Positions 39,266-48,709 of a stretch of DNA of 64,000 nucleotides are shown here, in pieces (within the stretch, counting starts at the first letter, position 1; each line of letters begins with the position of its first letter). The translations under genes and the position numbers were made by a program. This stretch comes from Saccharomycopsis phalli (taxonomy: Eukaryota > Ascomycota > Saccharomycetes > Ascoideales > Saccharomycopsidaceae): positions 1,798,001 through 1,862,000 of the forward strand of contig CP073212.1 in assembly GCA_020342235.1 (NCBI GenBank), written 5' to 3'. The notes below the pieces were generated by a model. The model was not told where the DNA came from and did no database searches. It saw only the letters and a program-made list of their open reading frames with translations.

Positions 39266-40393
39266 CTAGAGAAACCCAAGCAAGCGCAAAAAGTAATCGA
39301 TAAACACCCCCACACCCAAGATCTTGCCGGTGGTGACATTCTCATTAAAAGCCTTCCAGCAAGCAGCAGGAGAGTCCAAATTGGTCTTGCGAATCATCTG
39401 AAACACCCGATAACTGAACCAGCCCGAGCCAAGCCAGAAACCCGGTCCCAAGACACCATAGACCCCAACAAAGGCAAGCAACGAGACCTGAGCGCCAAAA
39501 ATACCGTAGCAAACGGGTTTGCTCTTGTCGCCCCACTTGAGAGCCGTGCTCTTGATTCCAGCATGTATGTCGAACTTCTTGTCCTGGTGAGCATACACGG
39601 TGTCATAGATCATACACCAGTTAAAGGCCAGAAGGTAGAGTGGCACCATCAAGTACCAGTCCCAGAGGCCCATTGCTGCAAAGCCAAGAAGCGCGCCCCA
39701 GTCGAAGCACAGACTGAGGACAATCTGGGGATAGTAGGTGATGCGCTTGAAGAGCGGGTACGTCATCACTGGGAGAAGCGAGGCGGCACCAAGAAGGAAG
39801 CAGTCCAAGGGAAGCGTGAGGAGAATGAGTCCGCCAGTGAACACTTGTGCGCCGAGAAAGGTGTATGCGTTTGCAAGCAGCACTCTTCCGCTAGCCAAGG
39901 GCCGGCTGATTGTGCGGGCAACCTTGTTATCCAAGTTGCGGTCGAGGATATCGTTGATGGTGCAACCTGCGCCTCGCATGATCACTGAACCGGCAGCAAA
40001 TGCCGACAATACCGACACAGTTTGCACGAGCGGTGCGGAAATGGTGTAGGCGGCGATTCCAATGGCCCATGCACCGGGAAGGAAGAGGAGCCAGGTTCCA
40101 GCGGGTTTTTCGAGGCGCATTAATTCGGCGTAGGGGATCCATTTCTCTGGGAGTTTGGTGAGATGGCCGAGGGAGTTTAGGCGGGCCTGTTCGGATGCCT
40201 GGATTTCCTGGGGGGAGAATGTGGGTTTTGGAGGGGATGGGGTGGATGGAAGGTTGGAGAAGGGTCTGAATAGAGGGGGAAAGAAGGGGGATTGGCGGGG
40301 GATTTTATGGAGGGGTGGAGGGAGGGATGGATGGAGGGGGATTGAGTGTTTCAAGCCCAAAGGAAGGCGTGATAAGGAGTATCGTAAAGCCAT
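39266..40393 (-). CDS. COQ2: 4-hydroxybenzoate polyprenyltransferase (ubiquinone synthesis)
   Basis: 375 residues from the ATG at 40393 (S. cerevisiae Coq2 is 372); an in-frame ATG 18 codons upstream lacks presequence character. Coq2 joins the polyprenyl tail to 4-hydroxybenzoate in the mitochondrial inner membrane. The Arg/Ser/Pro-rich first 50 residues suit a mitochondrial presequence. Both aspartate motifs of the UbiA family are intact: NDILDRNLDNKVARTISRPLASG and YDTVYAHQDKKFDIHAGIKSTAL, with RLEKPAGTWLLFLPGAW before them. About eight membrane helices follow from the hydrophobicity. Its two CTG codons fall at positions that are Ala/Ser in relatives (LSxCF and LYLxAF). Divergent from CCR4. 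Confidence 0.96.
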   Translation of the reverse strand: MALRYSLSRLPLGLKHSIPLHPSLPPPLHKIPRQSPFFPPLFRPFSNLPSTPSPPKPTFSPQEIQASEQARLNSLGHLTKLPEKWIPYAELMRLEKPAGTWLLFLPGAWAIGIAAYTISAPLVQTVSVLSAFAAGSVIMRGAGCTINDILDRNLDNKVARTISRPLASGRVLLANAYTFLGAQVFTGGLILLTLPLDCFLLGAASLLPVMTYPLFKRITYYPQIVLSLCFDWGALLGFAAMGLWDWYLMVPLYLLAFNWCMIYDTVYAHQDKKFDIHAGIKSTALKWGDKSKPVCYGIFGAQVSLLAFVGVYGVLGPGFWLGSGWFSYRVFQMIRKTNLDSPAACWKAFNENVTTGKILGVGVFIDYFLRLLGFL

Positions 40394-40434
40394 TGGGTAG
40401 TCAGGATAGTTAGATAGTCGGAATAGTCGGAATA

Positions 40435-41110
40435 GTTGGAATATCAATCAGAATATTAATCAGAATATTAATCAGAATATTAATCAGAATATTAATCAGA
40501 ATATTAATCCCAAAATATTATAATCAGAATATTAATTTCACAGAATATTAATTTCACAGGATGTTGATCTCACAATATTATTCTCAATATTAATCTCACA
40601 GAATATTAATTTCACAGAATATTAATCAGAATAATCAGAATATCTATCTCAAAATATCAATCTCAATATTAATCTCAATATTAATTTCACAGAATATTAA
40701 TTCACAGGATATTAATTTCACAGGATATTAATCGCAAAATATTAATCAGAATATTAATCTCAAAATATGATAATCAGAAATCAATCTCAAAATATTTTTC
40801 TCAATATTAATCTCACAATATTAATTTCACAGAATATTATTTTCTCAATTTTATTCTCAATATTAATCTCACAGAATATTAATCACAGTGTCGATAACAA
40901 TATTAATCACAACTAGTATAGGTATAGCCTCGAATAAATATTATTATTATTAATCACAATATTATTCACAGTATTAATCTCAATATTCTCAATCTCAATA
41001 TTCTCAATCTCAATATTCTCAATCTCAATATTCTCAATCTCAATTCTCAATCTCAATTCTCAATCTCAATTCTCAATCTCAATTCTCAATCTCAATGCTC
41101 AATCTCAATT
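40435..41110. repeat. AT-rich degenerate repeat block between COQ2 and CCR4
   Basis: About 670 bp made of AATATTAATC, ATTTCACAGAATATT and ATCTCAATATTCTCA variants, drifting in period from about 12 to 17 bp. It embeds a short LINE-like end (40905-40955). No coding potential. The CCR4-proximal 100 bp is ATCTCAATTCTCA repeats. Confidence 0.85.
40905..40955 (+). mobile_element. LINE-like terminal fragment (family B, copy 5)
   Basis: Only the last ~45 bp of the family: ACTAGTATAGGTATAGCCTC, AATAAAT and an (ATT)n tail. Confidence 0.55.
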
Positions 41111-41134
41111 CTCCATCTCACCCACTCTCCCCAC

Positions 41135-41141
41135 TTACCCG
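41135..41141. promoter_or_regulatory. TTACCCG site before CCR4
   Basis: TTACCCG (Reb1 core) 42 bp before the CCR4 start codon, followed by a GTATAC box. Confidence 0.5.
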
Positions 41142-41182
41142 CCCGTGTATACTTTTTCAGCCCGCCAGGCTTTGGTGTTGCC

Positions 41183-43084
41183 ATGGAACTACTAGACAAC
41201 AAAGAATACTACAATACCACCGGGGCCATTCCCCTCACAGAAGAACTCATGCAGTCCGACTACTGGCAGCAGCAGTTGACCCTCGCCCAAATCGCACGGA
41301 TGGCATCCGGCCAGGGCCATTTCTACGCCAAGGCACACGCCAAGTCCAGCAAGGCCGGCAGCAGCTCAAAAAAAGCGGTTCTCACCGGCCAGACAGTCGA
41401 CATGGCCAGCGGCGCAACACTTGTGGACGCCACATCTGAGTTGGTGGCCGCACTCTTTGAGAAACACAAGGGAAGCCACGATCACGTGACCTCGTTCGAG
41501 AGCAACCGGCTTCGAGTCGGTGACGATCTGGTGAATTTGGATGATGAGGCGTTGCTCAAGGAACAGGACAACTACCATCGGATCCGGCACCTCCCACGGA
41601 TTGGCCAACGATGGTCTTCTTTGGACATGTCGTCGCAGGGGATCTTCCATCTCTCGGTGAAGTTGTGCACGCGGTACGAGTTCTTGACCAAGTTGTACTT
41701 GAACAACAACCGGCTAGCCACGGTCCCCCGGGCGATTCTGAACCTCCGGTTTCTCCGGGTGTTGGATCTCTCAAACAACGAGCTTACTACGTTGCCCAAG
41801 GAGATGTGCCGCTTGTTCAACTTGCGGTATCTCTACTTGTTTGACAACAAGCTCACGTCTGTGCCGAAACAGTTTGGCAACTTGTACGAGTTGTTATTTC
41901 TCGGAGTCGAGGGCAATCCCTTTGATCCGGAGCTCGGCCTGATCATTGCCAAGGCCGGTACAAAAGGTTTGGTGCATCATCTTCGTGACAGCGTGCCAAG
42001 GATAGAAAATCCGCCGCAATTGCGCCAGTGGATCGGCCTCAACGACGAGGGCGAACCTGAGGAGCGGCCCATGCCGGAATCCGACCGCCAGTCGTTCACA
42101 GTGTTGACGTACAACACCCTCTGTCAGCACTATGCCACGTCAAAGTTGTACGGCTACACGCCGAGCTGGGCACTTGACTGGGAGTTCCGGAAGCAGACGC
42201 TTGTGCGAGAGGTTGCACAGTACCAGAGCGACATTGTGTGTCTTCAAGAGGTCGAGACCCAGCTGTTTGACGACATGTGGCACGGGTTCATGAAGGAACA
42301 TGGGTATCGGGGCATCTTCCACAACAAAGGACGCGCGCGGATACGCGGAAATGACCTGAAGAAGGTCGACGGGTGTGCGATCATGTACAAACTGGCCAAG
42401 TTTTCGCTTGTGGACAAGGTGTTTATCGACTTTTCGTCGGTGTTGTTGTCGAACGAGCGCTACAAGAAGACCGAGGACGTGTTCAACCGCTTCATCTACA
42501 AGGACAATATTGCAGTCGTCAGCTTCTTGGAGCACACAGACACCAAGAAGAAGCTCTTGGTCGTCAACACCCATCTCCATTGGGATCCCGCCTATAACGA
42601 CGTCAAGACGTTGCAGGTCGCAGTCATGCTCGAGGAGCTCCAGCTGCTCACGAAAAAGTATGCGAAAAACGGCCACAAGGACATCTCCATCCTCATCTGC
42701 GGCGACTTCAACTCCCAGATCCATTCGGCAGTGTACCAGCTTCTTTCCTCAGGCAAGTGTGTGTCTCATGACGACTTCAAGGGCATTGATTATGGCAAGT
42801 ATACCGACGAGGGCTTTCTGCATCCGTTCCAGTTCAAGTCTGCCTACAGCACCATTGGCGAATTGCCGTTTACAAACTTTACCCCGACGTTCACCGAGGT
42901 CATTGATTACATTTGGTACTCCACCCAGACGCTTGACATCAAGGGCATGCTAGGCAAGATCAGGGACGACTACTTCACCGATTTGATTGGCTTTCCCGAC
43001 CAGCTCCATCCTTCAGACCATATATCGTTGTTGAGCGAGTTTAAGTTTAAGGACAGTAAGAAGAGCCGGTCCAGGAAGATATAG
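41183..43084 (+). CDS. CCR4: Ccr4, catalytic mRNA deadenylase
   Basis: 633 residues from the ATG at 41183; S. cerevisiae Ccr4 (837) has a longer Q-rich N-terminus. Ccr4 shortens poly(A) tails as the main nuclease of the Ccr4-Not complex. The conserved DYWQQQLTLAQIAR segment is near 26-40, leucine-rich repeats span about 160-250 (LTKLYLNNNRLATVP, LRVLDLSNNELTTLP) and bind the Caf1 subunit, and the exonuclease-endonuclease-phosphatase domain spans about 306-633 with VLTYNTLCQHYA, DIVCLQEVE, NTHLHWDP, ICGDFNSQ, VIDYIWYS and PSDHISLL, all catalytic residues intact. CTG codons at 42263, 42356, 42392 and 42818 sit where relatives carry Thr or Ser, the best evidence here for CUG read as serine. Confidence 0.96.
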   Translation: MELLDNKEYYNTTGAIPLTEELMQSDYWQQQLTLAQIARMASGQGHFYAKAHAKSSKAGSSSKKAVLTGQTVDMASGATLVDATSELVAALFEKHKGSHDHVTSFESNRLRVGDDLVNLDDEALLKEQDNYHRIRHLPRIGQRWSSLDMSSQGIFHLSVKLCTRYEFLTKLYLNNNRLATVPRAILNLRFLRVLDLSNNELTTLPKEMCRLFNLRYLYLFDNKLTSVPKQFGNLYELLFLGVEGNPFDPELGLIIAKAGTKGLVHHLRDSVPRIENPPQLRQWIGLNDEGEPEERPMPESDRQSFTVLTYNTLCQHYATSKLYGYTPSWALDWEFRKQTLVREVAQYQSDIVCLQEVETQLFDDMWHGFMKEHGYRGIFHNKGRARIRGNDLKKVDGCAIMYKLAKFSLVDKVFIDFSSVLLSNERYKKTEDVFNRFIYKDNIAVVSFLEHTDTKKKLLVVNTHLHWDPAYNDVKTLQVAVMLEELQLLTKKYAKNGHKDISILICGDFNSQIHSAVYQLLSSGKCVSHDDFKGIDYGKYTDEGFLHPFQFKSAYSTIGELPFTNFTPTFTEVIDYIWYSTQTLDIKGMLGKIRDDYFTDLIGFPDQLHPSDHISLLSEFKFKDSKKSRSRKI

Positions 43085-43181
43085 TGTATAATATGGTGCA
43101 TGTATGATAGTGTAGATGTAAGTTGGGTGGATGATGTAGAGAGGTGGTATTGAGTTGATGCTGCGGAATTCAGTCCCAATT

Positions 43182-43330
43182 TGATTATTTGTAATTCTAC
43201 TCCCAATTTGATTACTTGTAATTCTACTCCCAATTTGATTACTTGTAATTCTACTCCCAATTTGATTACTTGTAATTCTACCCCCAATTTGATTACTTGT
43301 AATTCTACCCCCAATTTGATTATTTAATCA
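43182..43330. repeat. 27-bp tandem repeat after CCR4
   Basis: Six copies of a 27-bp unit containing TTGATTACTTGTAATTCTAC and CCCAAT, just beyond the CCR4 stop codon. Confidence 0.92.
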
Positions 43331-43407
43331 GTTCAGTCGCCAATTTGATTATTCAGTAATTCACTCAGCTCAACTCCTTCTCGCCAGCTCCATCGTCCCA
43401 TGACCAC

Positions 43408-43500
43408 TGTAATATAACAACTAGAATACGAGTTGGTAAAGTAGCTAAAATATATTCATTTGACTATTCAAATAGCTTGGCTATTTAGATTTGGAAAAAG
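43408..43500 (-). mobile_element. Partial LTR of the TGTAATA/TATTACA family (copy 5)
   Basis: Begins TGTAATATAACAACTAGAAT and closely follows copy 1 for about 90 bp (CGAGTTGGTAAAGTAGCTAA). After that the family similarity ends and no target duplication is seen, so this is a truncated fossil. Confidence 0.65.
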
Positions 43501-43759
43501 CAAGACACATTCCCTGATCAAAACGCGTATCCCTATCGAAAAGACCTTCGCGGCCTTTAACATCAGCATTCCTATCAATAACCATTTAAAGACATTTCTC
43601 AAGATAAACCAGAGGCGGAACAATTGATTCAAGATCAGACTGAACTGATACTGCCACGCTACGCCAAGGCTAGCCCATGAAATATATGGGGATGCCGAGC
43701 CATCTATCTCCACGACTTCACCAAGCCAGTGCTCTTGGGCTCGAAAGGTCAAGAACAGA

Positions 43760-44185
43760 TACAAAGGAATTACCAATGCTACTCAATCCCGCGTATTCAG
43801 ACAAGGCAAAGCTTAAAAGTCATAGAATTCCACTCGTCTGAGCTGGACTGGTGGTTCCCTTTTGCTACAGCACGTTAAGACTGTCGTGCTAGTACCCTGT
43901 GGCTCAAGTCACCATTAATCTAGGCAAAAGATGATTGCTCCTCCAATACCCATTAATTACATATTACATCTCTTTGCAGAGTTTCTTTCAACGACTACAT
44001 AGCATCACCGTTCTTTGTCATGGACTGGCTAGACCATTTCCTGGGAGTCAAACAGACGGTGAGTGGAATTTTAGGCAACTCTTTTTTTTTACAACCACAT
44101 TTCAACTTGTTTCAAGCACTAGCATATTGCCATTCTGCAAAGAATGAGTCTTTTGTTTTTGGTCTAGTATAGCTAAACTGAATTG
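43760..44185 (+). mobile_element. LINE-like 3' fragment (family B, copy 6), interrupted
   Basis: 43760-43925 matches the reverse complement of 46620-46790 (ACAAGGCAAAG, GGTTCC, GTGCTAGTACCCTG, GGCTCAAGTCACC). The match resumes at 43985-44030 (CAACGACTACATAGCATCAC) and at 44163-44180 (CTAGTATAGCTAAA). About 100 bp of unrelated sequence lies inside the 3' part and the tail is missing. Confidence 0.55.
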
Positions 44186-44439
44186 GCATGGAATATTTTG
44201 GCCATTGAGTCATGTATCCTGGTTTTATATTACCATGGATGAAACGTAATTGTAGTGGTTCAAGAGTCAGATTACAGGTGCAGTAGTTTATAATTTTCGA
44301 GCCTAGTGCATGGGCCTTGCTTTATTTTCACGGCATGATTCACATCTGTTGTATATTATGCAGAAATCTATTATATCTTACTTTACACCATACATCTACT
44401 TTATATAATCACATCCACCTCATATAATAATTCCTCCAT

Positions 44440-44520
44440 AAAATAATCCACCTAATAATCCACCTCATAATCCACCTCATAATCCACCTCATAATCCACC
44501 TCATAATCCACTCCCTCCAA
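44440..44520. repeat. 12-bp tandem repeat CCTCATAATCCA
   Basis: Five to six copies of CCTCATAATCCA, roughly 110 bp before the SPE3 start codon. Confidence 0.88.
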
Positions 44521-44624
44521 CTCCCCCCACTCTCTCCCACCTCCCATTTCGTACCTAGATCTGACCCGTGCCTCATTTTTCCATCTCAATTTTCTCCACC
44601 AAATTTTCTCCGCTGAAAATTCCA

Positions 44625-45529
44625 ATGTCCAACCTCACCCACACAACCATCAAAGGTACGCACACATCACTTCGACCCAACTAACCCCAGACGGCTGGTT
44701 CAGAGAAATCAGCGACACCATGTGGCCCGGCCAGGCCATGACTCTCAAAGTCAAAAAGGTGTTGCACACTGCCCAATCCAAGTACCAAGATGTGCTTGTG
44801 TTTGAGTCCGAGACCTATGGCAACGTGCTTGTGCTCGACAACGTGATCCAGGTCACCGAGCGTGACGAGTTTGCCTACCAGGAGATGATCACCCACTTGG
44901 CGTTGGCATCTCACCCAAATCCAAAACGGGTGTTGGTGATTGGCGGAGGCGACGGTGGGGTCTTGAGAGAGGCCTTGAAGTACGACTCGGTCGAAGAATT
45001 GGTGCTCTGTGACATTGACGAAATGGTCATTGATGTCTCGAAAAAGTACTTGCCAGGACTCAGTGCTGGTGCGTTTGACGACCCACGGGTCAAGACCCAC
45101 ATTGGCGATGGGTTTGAGTTCTTGAAGCAGTACACCAACCACTGGGACGTGATCATTACCGATTCGTCTGACCCAGAGGGTCCTGCAGAAAGCTTGTTCC
45201 AGAAGCACTACTTCACCTTGTTGCACAATTCCTTGACTGAGAGTGGTATCATCACCACCCAAGCTGAAAACGTCTGGTTGCACATGGAGATTATCAAGAA
45301 CTTGAAGCAGACCTGCACCGAGGTCTTTGCAACCGCAGAGTATGCTTACACCACGATTCCAACCTATCCTTCGGGGCAAATTGGGTTTATGGTTTGTTGC
45401 AAGGACAAGTCGGTGAATGTTAAAAAGGCAGTCAGACAGCCACGGGGCGAGTTGAAGTATTATAATCTGGCTATCCATGAGGCTTCGTTTGTTTTGCCTA
45501 CTTTTGCTGACCGTGAGTTGAATAAATGA
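44625..45529 (+). CDS. SPE3: Spermidine synthase (one intron)
   Basis: Exons 44625-44655 and 44691-45529 give 289 residues (S. cerevisiae Spe3 is 293). The enzyme transfers an aminopropyl group from decarboxylated S-adenosylmethionine to putrescine in the cytosol. Splicing restores the conserved start of the fold, [27 protein letters not shown], which the ATG at 44720 alone would cut in half. The nucleotide-binding [18 protein letters not shown], the [13 protein letters not shown] strand and the catalytic-loop [15 protein letters not shown] are all intact. The 35-nt intron carries GTACGC, ACTAAC and CCAG. Confidence 0.96.
44656..44690 (+). other. 35-nt spliceosomal intron in SPE3
   Basis: Donor GTACGC, branch ACTAAC ending at 44686, acceptor CCAG ending at 44690, so branch motif and 3' splice site are four bases apart. 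Joining gives AAA GAC GGC (Lys-Asp-Gly), as the family requires. Confidence 0.9.
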
Positions 45530-45599
45530 GTGATTTGGTAGATTTGTAGATGAGTTGGTGTGGTTGGTGTGGTTGGTGTGGTTGATGGTGGTTGATGGT

Positions 45600-46092
45600 G
45601 GTTATTCATTATTCATTATTATCAGTATTCATTATTATCGGTATTCATTATCATTATCATTCACTATCATTATAATTCATTATCACTATTCACTATTAAT
45701 TATAATTATTCGTTCACTATCATTATTCATTCATTATTCATTCATTATTCATTCATTATCACTACACAATCAATGCAAGCACTAAGTACCAACTACCAAC
45801 AACATGACTGCTCCCATTGAAGTTTTTAATCCCAAGCAACCAAGTGAGGGTTGACAAAGGATTTTCTTCAACAACAATTCTGCCTCAGGATGTTCCTGAG
45901 TGAACATATATTGGTCGAATAACCGTAATGCCAGAGACAATATATAGCTAAATACAAAAAGAAATATTATCATCACTATTCACTATCATTATCACTATTC
46001 ACTATCATTATCACTATTCACTATCATTATCACTATTCACTATCATTATCACTATTCACTATCATTATCACTATTCACTATCATTATTCATT
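45600..46092. repeat. 19-bp TATTCACTATCATTATCAC array split by an inserted element
   Basis: Repeats of ATTATCACTATTCACTATC flank the LINE-like copy at 45800-45975. The right arm (45965-46092) is a clean 19-bp array; the left arm (45604-45770) is more degenerate. Confidence 0.85.
45800..45980 (+). mobile_element. LINE-like 3' end (family C, copy 1)
   Basis: About 80% similar by eye to 61125-61280: TTTTTAATCCCAAGCAA, GAGGG.TGACA, GATGTTCCTGAGTGAA, GTCGAATAAC, AGACAATATATAGCTAAATA then an A/T-rich tail. The end resembles family B (ATAGCTA-then-ATT tail), suggesting related 3' ends. It interrupts a 19-bp satellite. Confidence 0.65.
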
Positions 46093-46119
46093 CCAAATCT
46101 ATCCTGGCTAGCTTGAAAC

Positions 46120-46520
46120 TTGGTAATTAATTTTTATTCACCGCAAGATTTGAAACAAAACGGCCTCAAGCATGTCTATTCAAACAATGACTCTCCAACA
46201 ATGACAATTCCAAAACAACGTTACACTGTAAATACGCAGATTTAAAATATCAATAGCATCCAACCATTTTCAATGAGCTTGAAACTGAAACTATATTGTA
46301 CTTGGATATTGTAACGCTCAATTGGAAATATCCTTGACAAATTTGGACGAATTTCACAACGCAAGTATCAGCGTAATCAACATATGCAAGGTCAACGTAA
46401 GAACGCAAGATTAAGAACATAATCAGCGCAAGAACGTAAATTAATAAACGTAAATCAATAAACGTAAATCAATAGAAAAACTTCAAAACAACTGCTCAAA
46501 GTTTTCAATTATATCCAATA
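46120..46520. other. AT-rich stretch upstream of a family B copy
   Basis: No gene seen. 46375-46480 has CGTAAATCAATAAACGTAAAT repeats. Confidence 0.5.
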
Positions 46521-46544
46521 CAACAATAACAAGTGTATTCACTT

Positions 46545-46790
46545 CTACATCTATACTAGGCTCTCAGCGGAGATTTATACTTTCCGTCTACGACAGAGAT
46601 GTAAACTTTCGACTAGAGCTAGGTCATTGGTGACTTGAGCCACTCCCCAGGGTACTAGCATGGTAGCCTCCCAACGCGATGTAACATAAAGGAACCACAG
46701 CTCAGCACAGACGAATAGATTCCTATAAGATTTTTAATCTTTGCCTTGTCCGAGAAATAGACATAGGCTTGATTAGCGTCAGGATGTCCC
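46545..46790 (-). mobile_element. LINE-like 3' fragment (family B, copy 7)
   Basis: Contains ATCTATACTAGGCTC, GGAGATTTATACTTTCCGTC, GGTGACTTGAGCCACTCC, CAGGGTACTAGCATGG and CTTTGCCTTGTCCGAGAAAT, colinear with copies 6, 8 and 9. Read on the minus strand, an open frame with YFSDKAKIKN matches YSDKAKLKS in copy 6 and may be the end of an ORF. Confidence 0.6.
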
Positions 46791-46884
46791 TATTTCAACA
46801 ATCGTTTTGACATACTTTGACATCCTACTTCATAATCATGCCCATCCTACAGCCATCTTATATGTGCAATAATCTATAAATACT

Positions 46885-48354
46885 CTAATTAATAATATAA
46901 ATGTCCGGGGTGCCTGGGTTCTCATTAATTGGTGCCATCGAAATCAGATGATTCTCAAGATCAAACACCACATAACTGCTTCTAAAGAACGGGTCCCCAA
47001 AGGTAACACTGCCGTCATCCGACAGACCCAAACCAAGAACACATGTATTCCCCTCCCTCTTGGAAGGCAATTCCATGGCACTAAACGGCACGTCGATCGC
47101 CTGCGATCCGAACATGAACCGGAAAAAGTTGTTTTTATTTTCAATAATCGAGCATTCAAGATAGTATCCGTTTGGTGCGGCTTCTCCCTGGGTGTAGTTG
47201 CCAACCAACGTGTGGAGCTCTTCTGGGAGAATCAAAAGACTGGTACCGGTGTCAAAGAGCCCAGTGAGCTTTTTCGACGACTTCTGGAACATGAGTGACA
47301 GTTGCGATCCCGTGGACTGAGTCTGAGGTTGCGTTCCGTTTTGACCACCCTCGTAGTACATTTCAACGGAATCAACTGATCCGTAGAAACCAGGCTGTTG
47401 CTGGAAATCAGCGTATTGAATGGTGTACAATGAGCCGGTGAACCGGGACTTGTCGACGGCACCAAAGAGAATCGAGCCGGTGGAGTTTTCTCCTGTAGAT
47501 AACTGGACAGAATAAGACGCCTTCTTCAAGTTGAACTGGTCCCGGACCTGGTACGGGAAAGATGCGTATGGTTTCAGGTTGTACAACATGGTGTTTGACT
47601 GGAGTCGTTGGTCGCCGATACCAAACACCGAGAGGGCGATATTTCCTTGTTCAATCAAGCCGAAGTTGAGGTTGGAGAAGTGCATGTCGCCGATGGTGGC
47701 ATCTTCCTGAGCAAAATGGCCTTGGCCCGACTGTCCGTCGCCATAGGCTACTTGGAATATGGTGGAGTTGGATTTGAAGGAACTGGAGAGTTTTGGTGCG
47801 ACAAACCCGTTTTTGAAGCAGTCTGTCTTTGGTGTTCCTGTGGATACTGCCTTGGACTGGACTCCGTTGCTGTCGTCCAAACTGATGATGTTTTTTCGCT
47901 TGGCAAGGGTGTGGGTATGATGGTCTCTTTTTTGCACGTCTGGGGAGATTATGTTTTTCCGCTTGGCAATTGTGGCCAGAGTAGCTGGTTTCGGCACACT
48001 TGAAGTGGCACTGTTCTGTGGCTGGCCAGGCTCCTTTTGCAAAGCAGCCAGCGACTGAGGAGTAGCCGCACACATGGAATTGTCGACGCTCTGAAGGAAT
48101 ATGTCCGAGGACCCAGTGTCCAACATGGCATTGATGCGTTGGCTAGGAGTGCCAATCTCCAACGACACAAGGTAGTATATCGACTTGTAGTTGGTCAACT
48201 GGAATCCCTCGACGCTCGAGTCGCGCTTTTCAAAGCGGATTTCCTTGTATCCATAAGGGCTGTTGCCTTTTTTTGTAAGAGAAATCATTGGCTGGCCCAC
48301 TGGCAAGGCCAATGTTTGTAAGATGCTCAATAGTAATACAAATCCAAACAACAT
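46885..48354 (-). CDS. Secreted aspartyl protease of the yapsin type
   Basis: 489 residues from the ATG at 48354, which puts the hydrophobic signal peptide (MLFGFVLLLSILQTLALPVG) at the N-terminus; a start 14 codons upstream is possible. Pepsin-fold protease with both catalytic motifs: AMLDTGSSDIFL and GLFDTGTSLLIL. A propeptide ending in RFEKR precedes the mature part. A yapsin-like loop after the first motif contains two copies of AKRKNIIS and a KRDHH site, likely Kex2-type processing points dividing the enzyme into two chains. Unlike classic yapsins the C-terminus (GTPDIYIIN) has no GPI-attachment signal, so it is probably secreted, as Saps or Bar1 are. Substrates cannot be told. Confidence 0.9.
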   Translation of the reverse strand: MLFGFVLLLSILQTLALPVGQPMISLTKKGNSPYGYKEIRFEKRDSSVEGFQLTNYKSIYYLVSLEIGTPSQRINAMLDTGSSDIFLQSVDNSMCAATPQSLAALQKEPGQPQNSATSSVPKPATLATIAKRKNIISPDVQKRDHHTHTLAKRKNIISLDDSNGVQSKAVSTGTPKTDCFKNGFVAPKLSSSFKSNSTIFQVAYGDGQSGQGHFAQEDATIGDMHFSNLNFGLIEQGNIALSVFGIGDQRLQSNTMLYNLKPYASFPYQVRDQFNLKKASYSVQLSTGENSTGSILFGAVDKSRFTGSLYTIQYADFQQQPGFYGSVDSVEMYYEGGQNGTQPQTQSTGSQLSLMFQKSSKKLTGLFDTGTSLLILPEELHTLVGNYTQGEAAPNGYYLECSIIENKNNFFRFMFGSQAIDVPFSAMELPSKREGNTCVLGLGLSDDGSVTFGDPFFRSSYVVFDLENHLISMAPINENPGTPDIYIIN

Positions 48355-48709
48355 CGCTGGAAATTGAACAGAATATCCCGGCCTTTTATCATCCATCCAT
48401 CACCAGAGACCAGTAATGTATCATTCACAGACAAACGCCATGGTGCGGATTCTGGAACATGCACGTTGAGAATTAGCACCCTGGGAGAATCCTGATTCAT
48501 GGACACGCCAAAAAATGTAGCTGCGGACCCTGGATCCAGGGTATTACCATTTATAGAGTATTACCAGAGAGTATTTGCAGAGAGTATTTACAGAAATTAT
48601 TATTTACAGAGCTTATTTCCATCTTGGCTATATTTTTCATCTTGGCTATATTCCATTTTCATTACATTTCCCGGCCTACGCCTCGCTCCTTATCATTCCG
48701 TTGCTAGGC
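48355..48709. other. Intergenic stretch between protease and tail-anchored protein genes
   Basis: Has a short GAGAGTATTTACAGA repeat (48555-48600) and ATCTTGGCTATATT repeats (48620-48660). No gene seen. It contains the 3' end of the tail-anchored gene and the protease promoter. Confidence 0.5.

Noticed and set aside
39074-39988. 304-codon plus-strand ORF antisense to COQ2
   Set aside because: Starts in the 30-bp satellite and then runs antisense through COQ2; COQ2 motifs on the minus strand are unambiguous.
43468-43776. 102-codon hydrophobic minus ORF next to LTR copy 5
   Set aside because: Overlaps the partial LTR and shows no recognisable domain; treated as mobile-element-derived fossil sequence.
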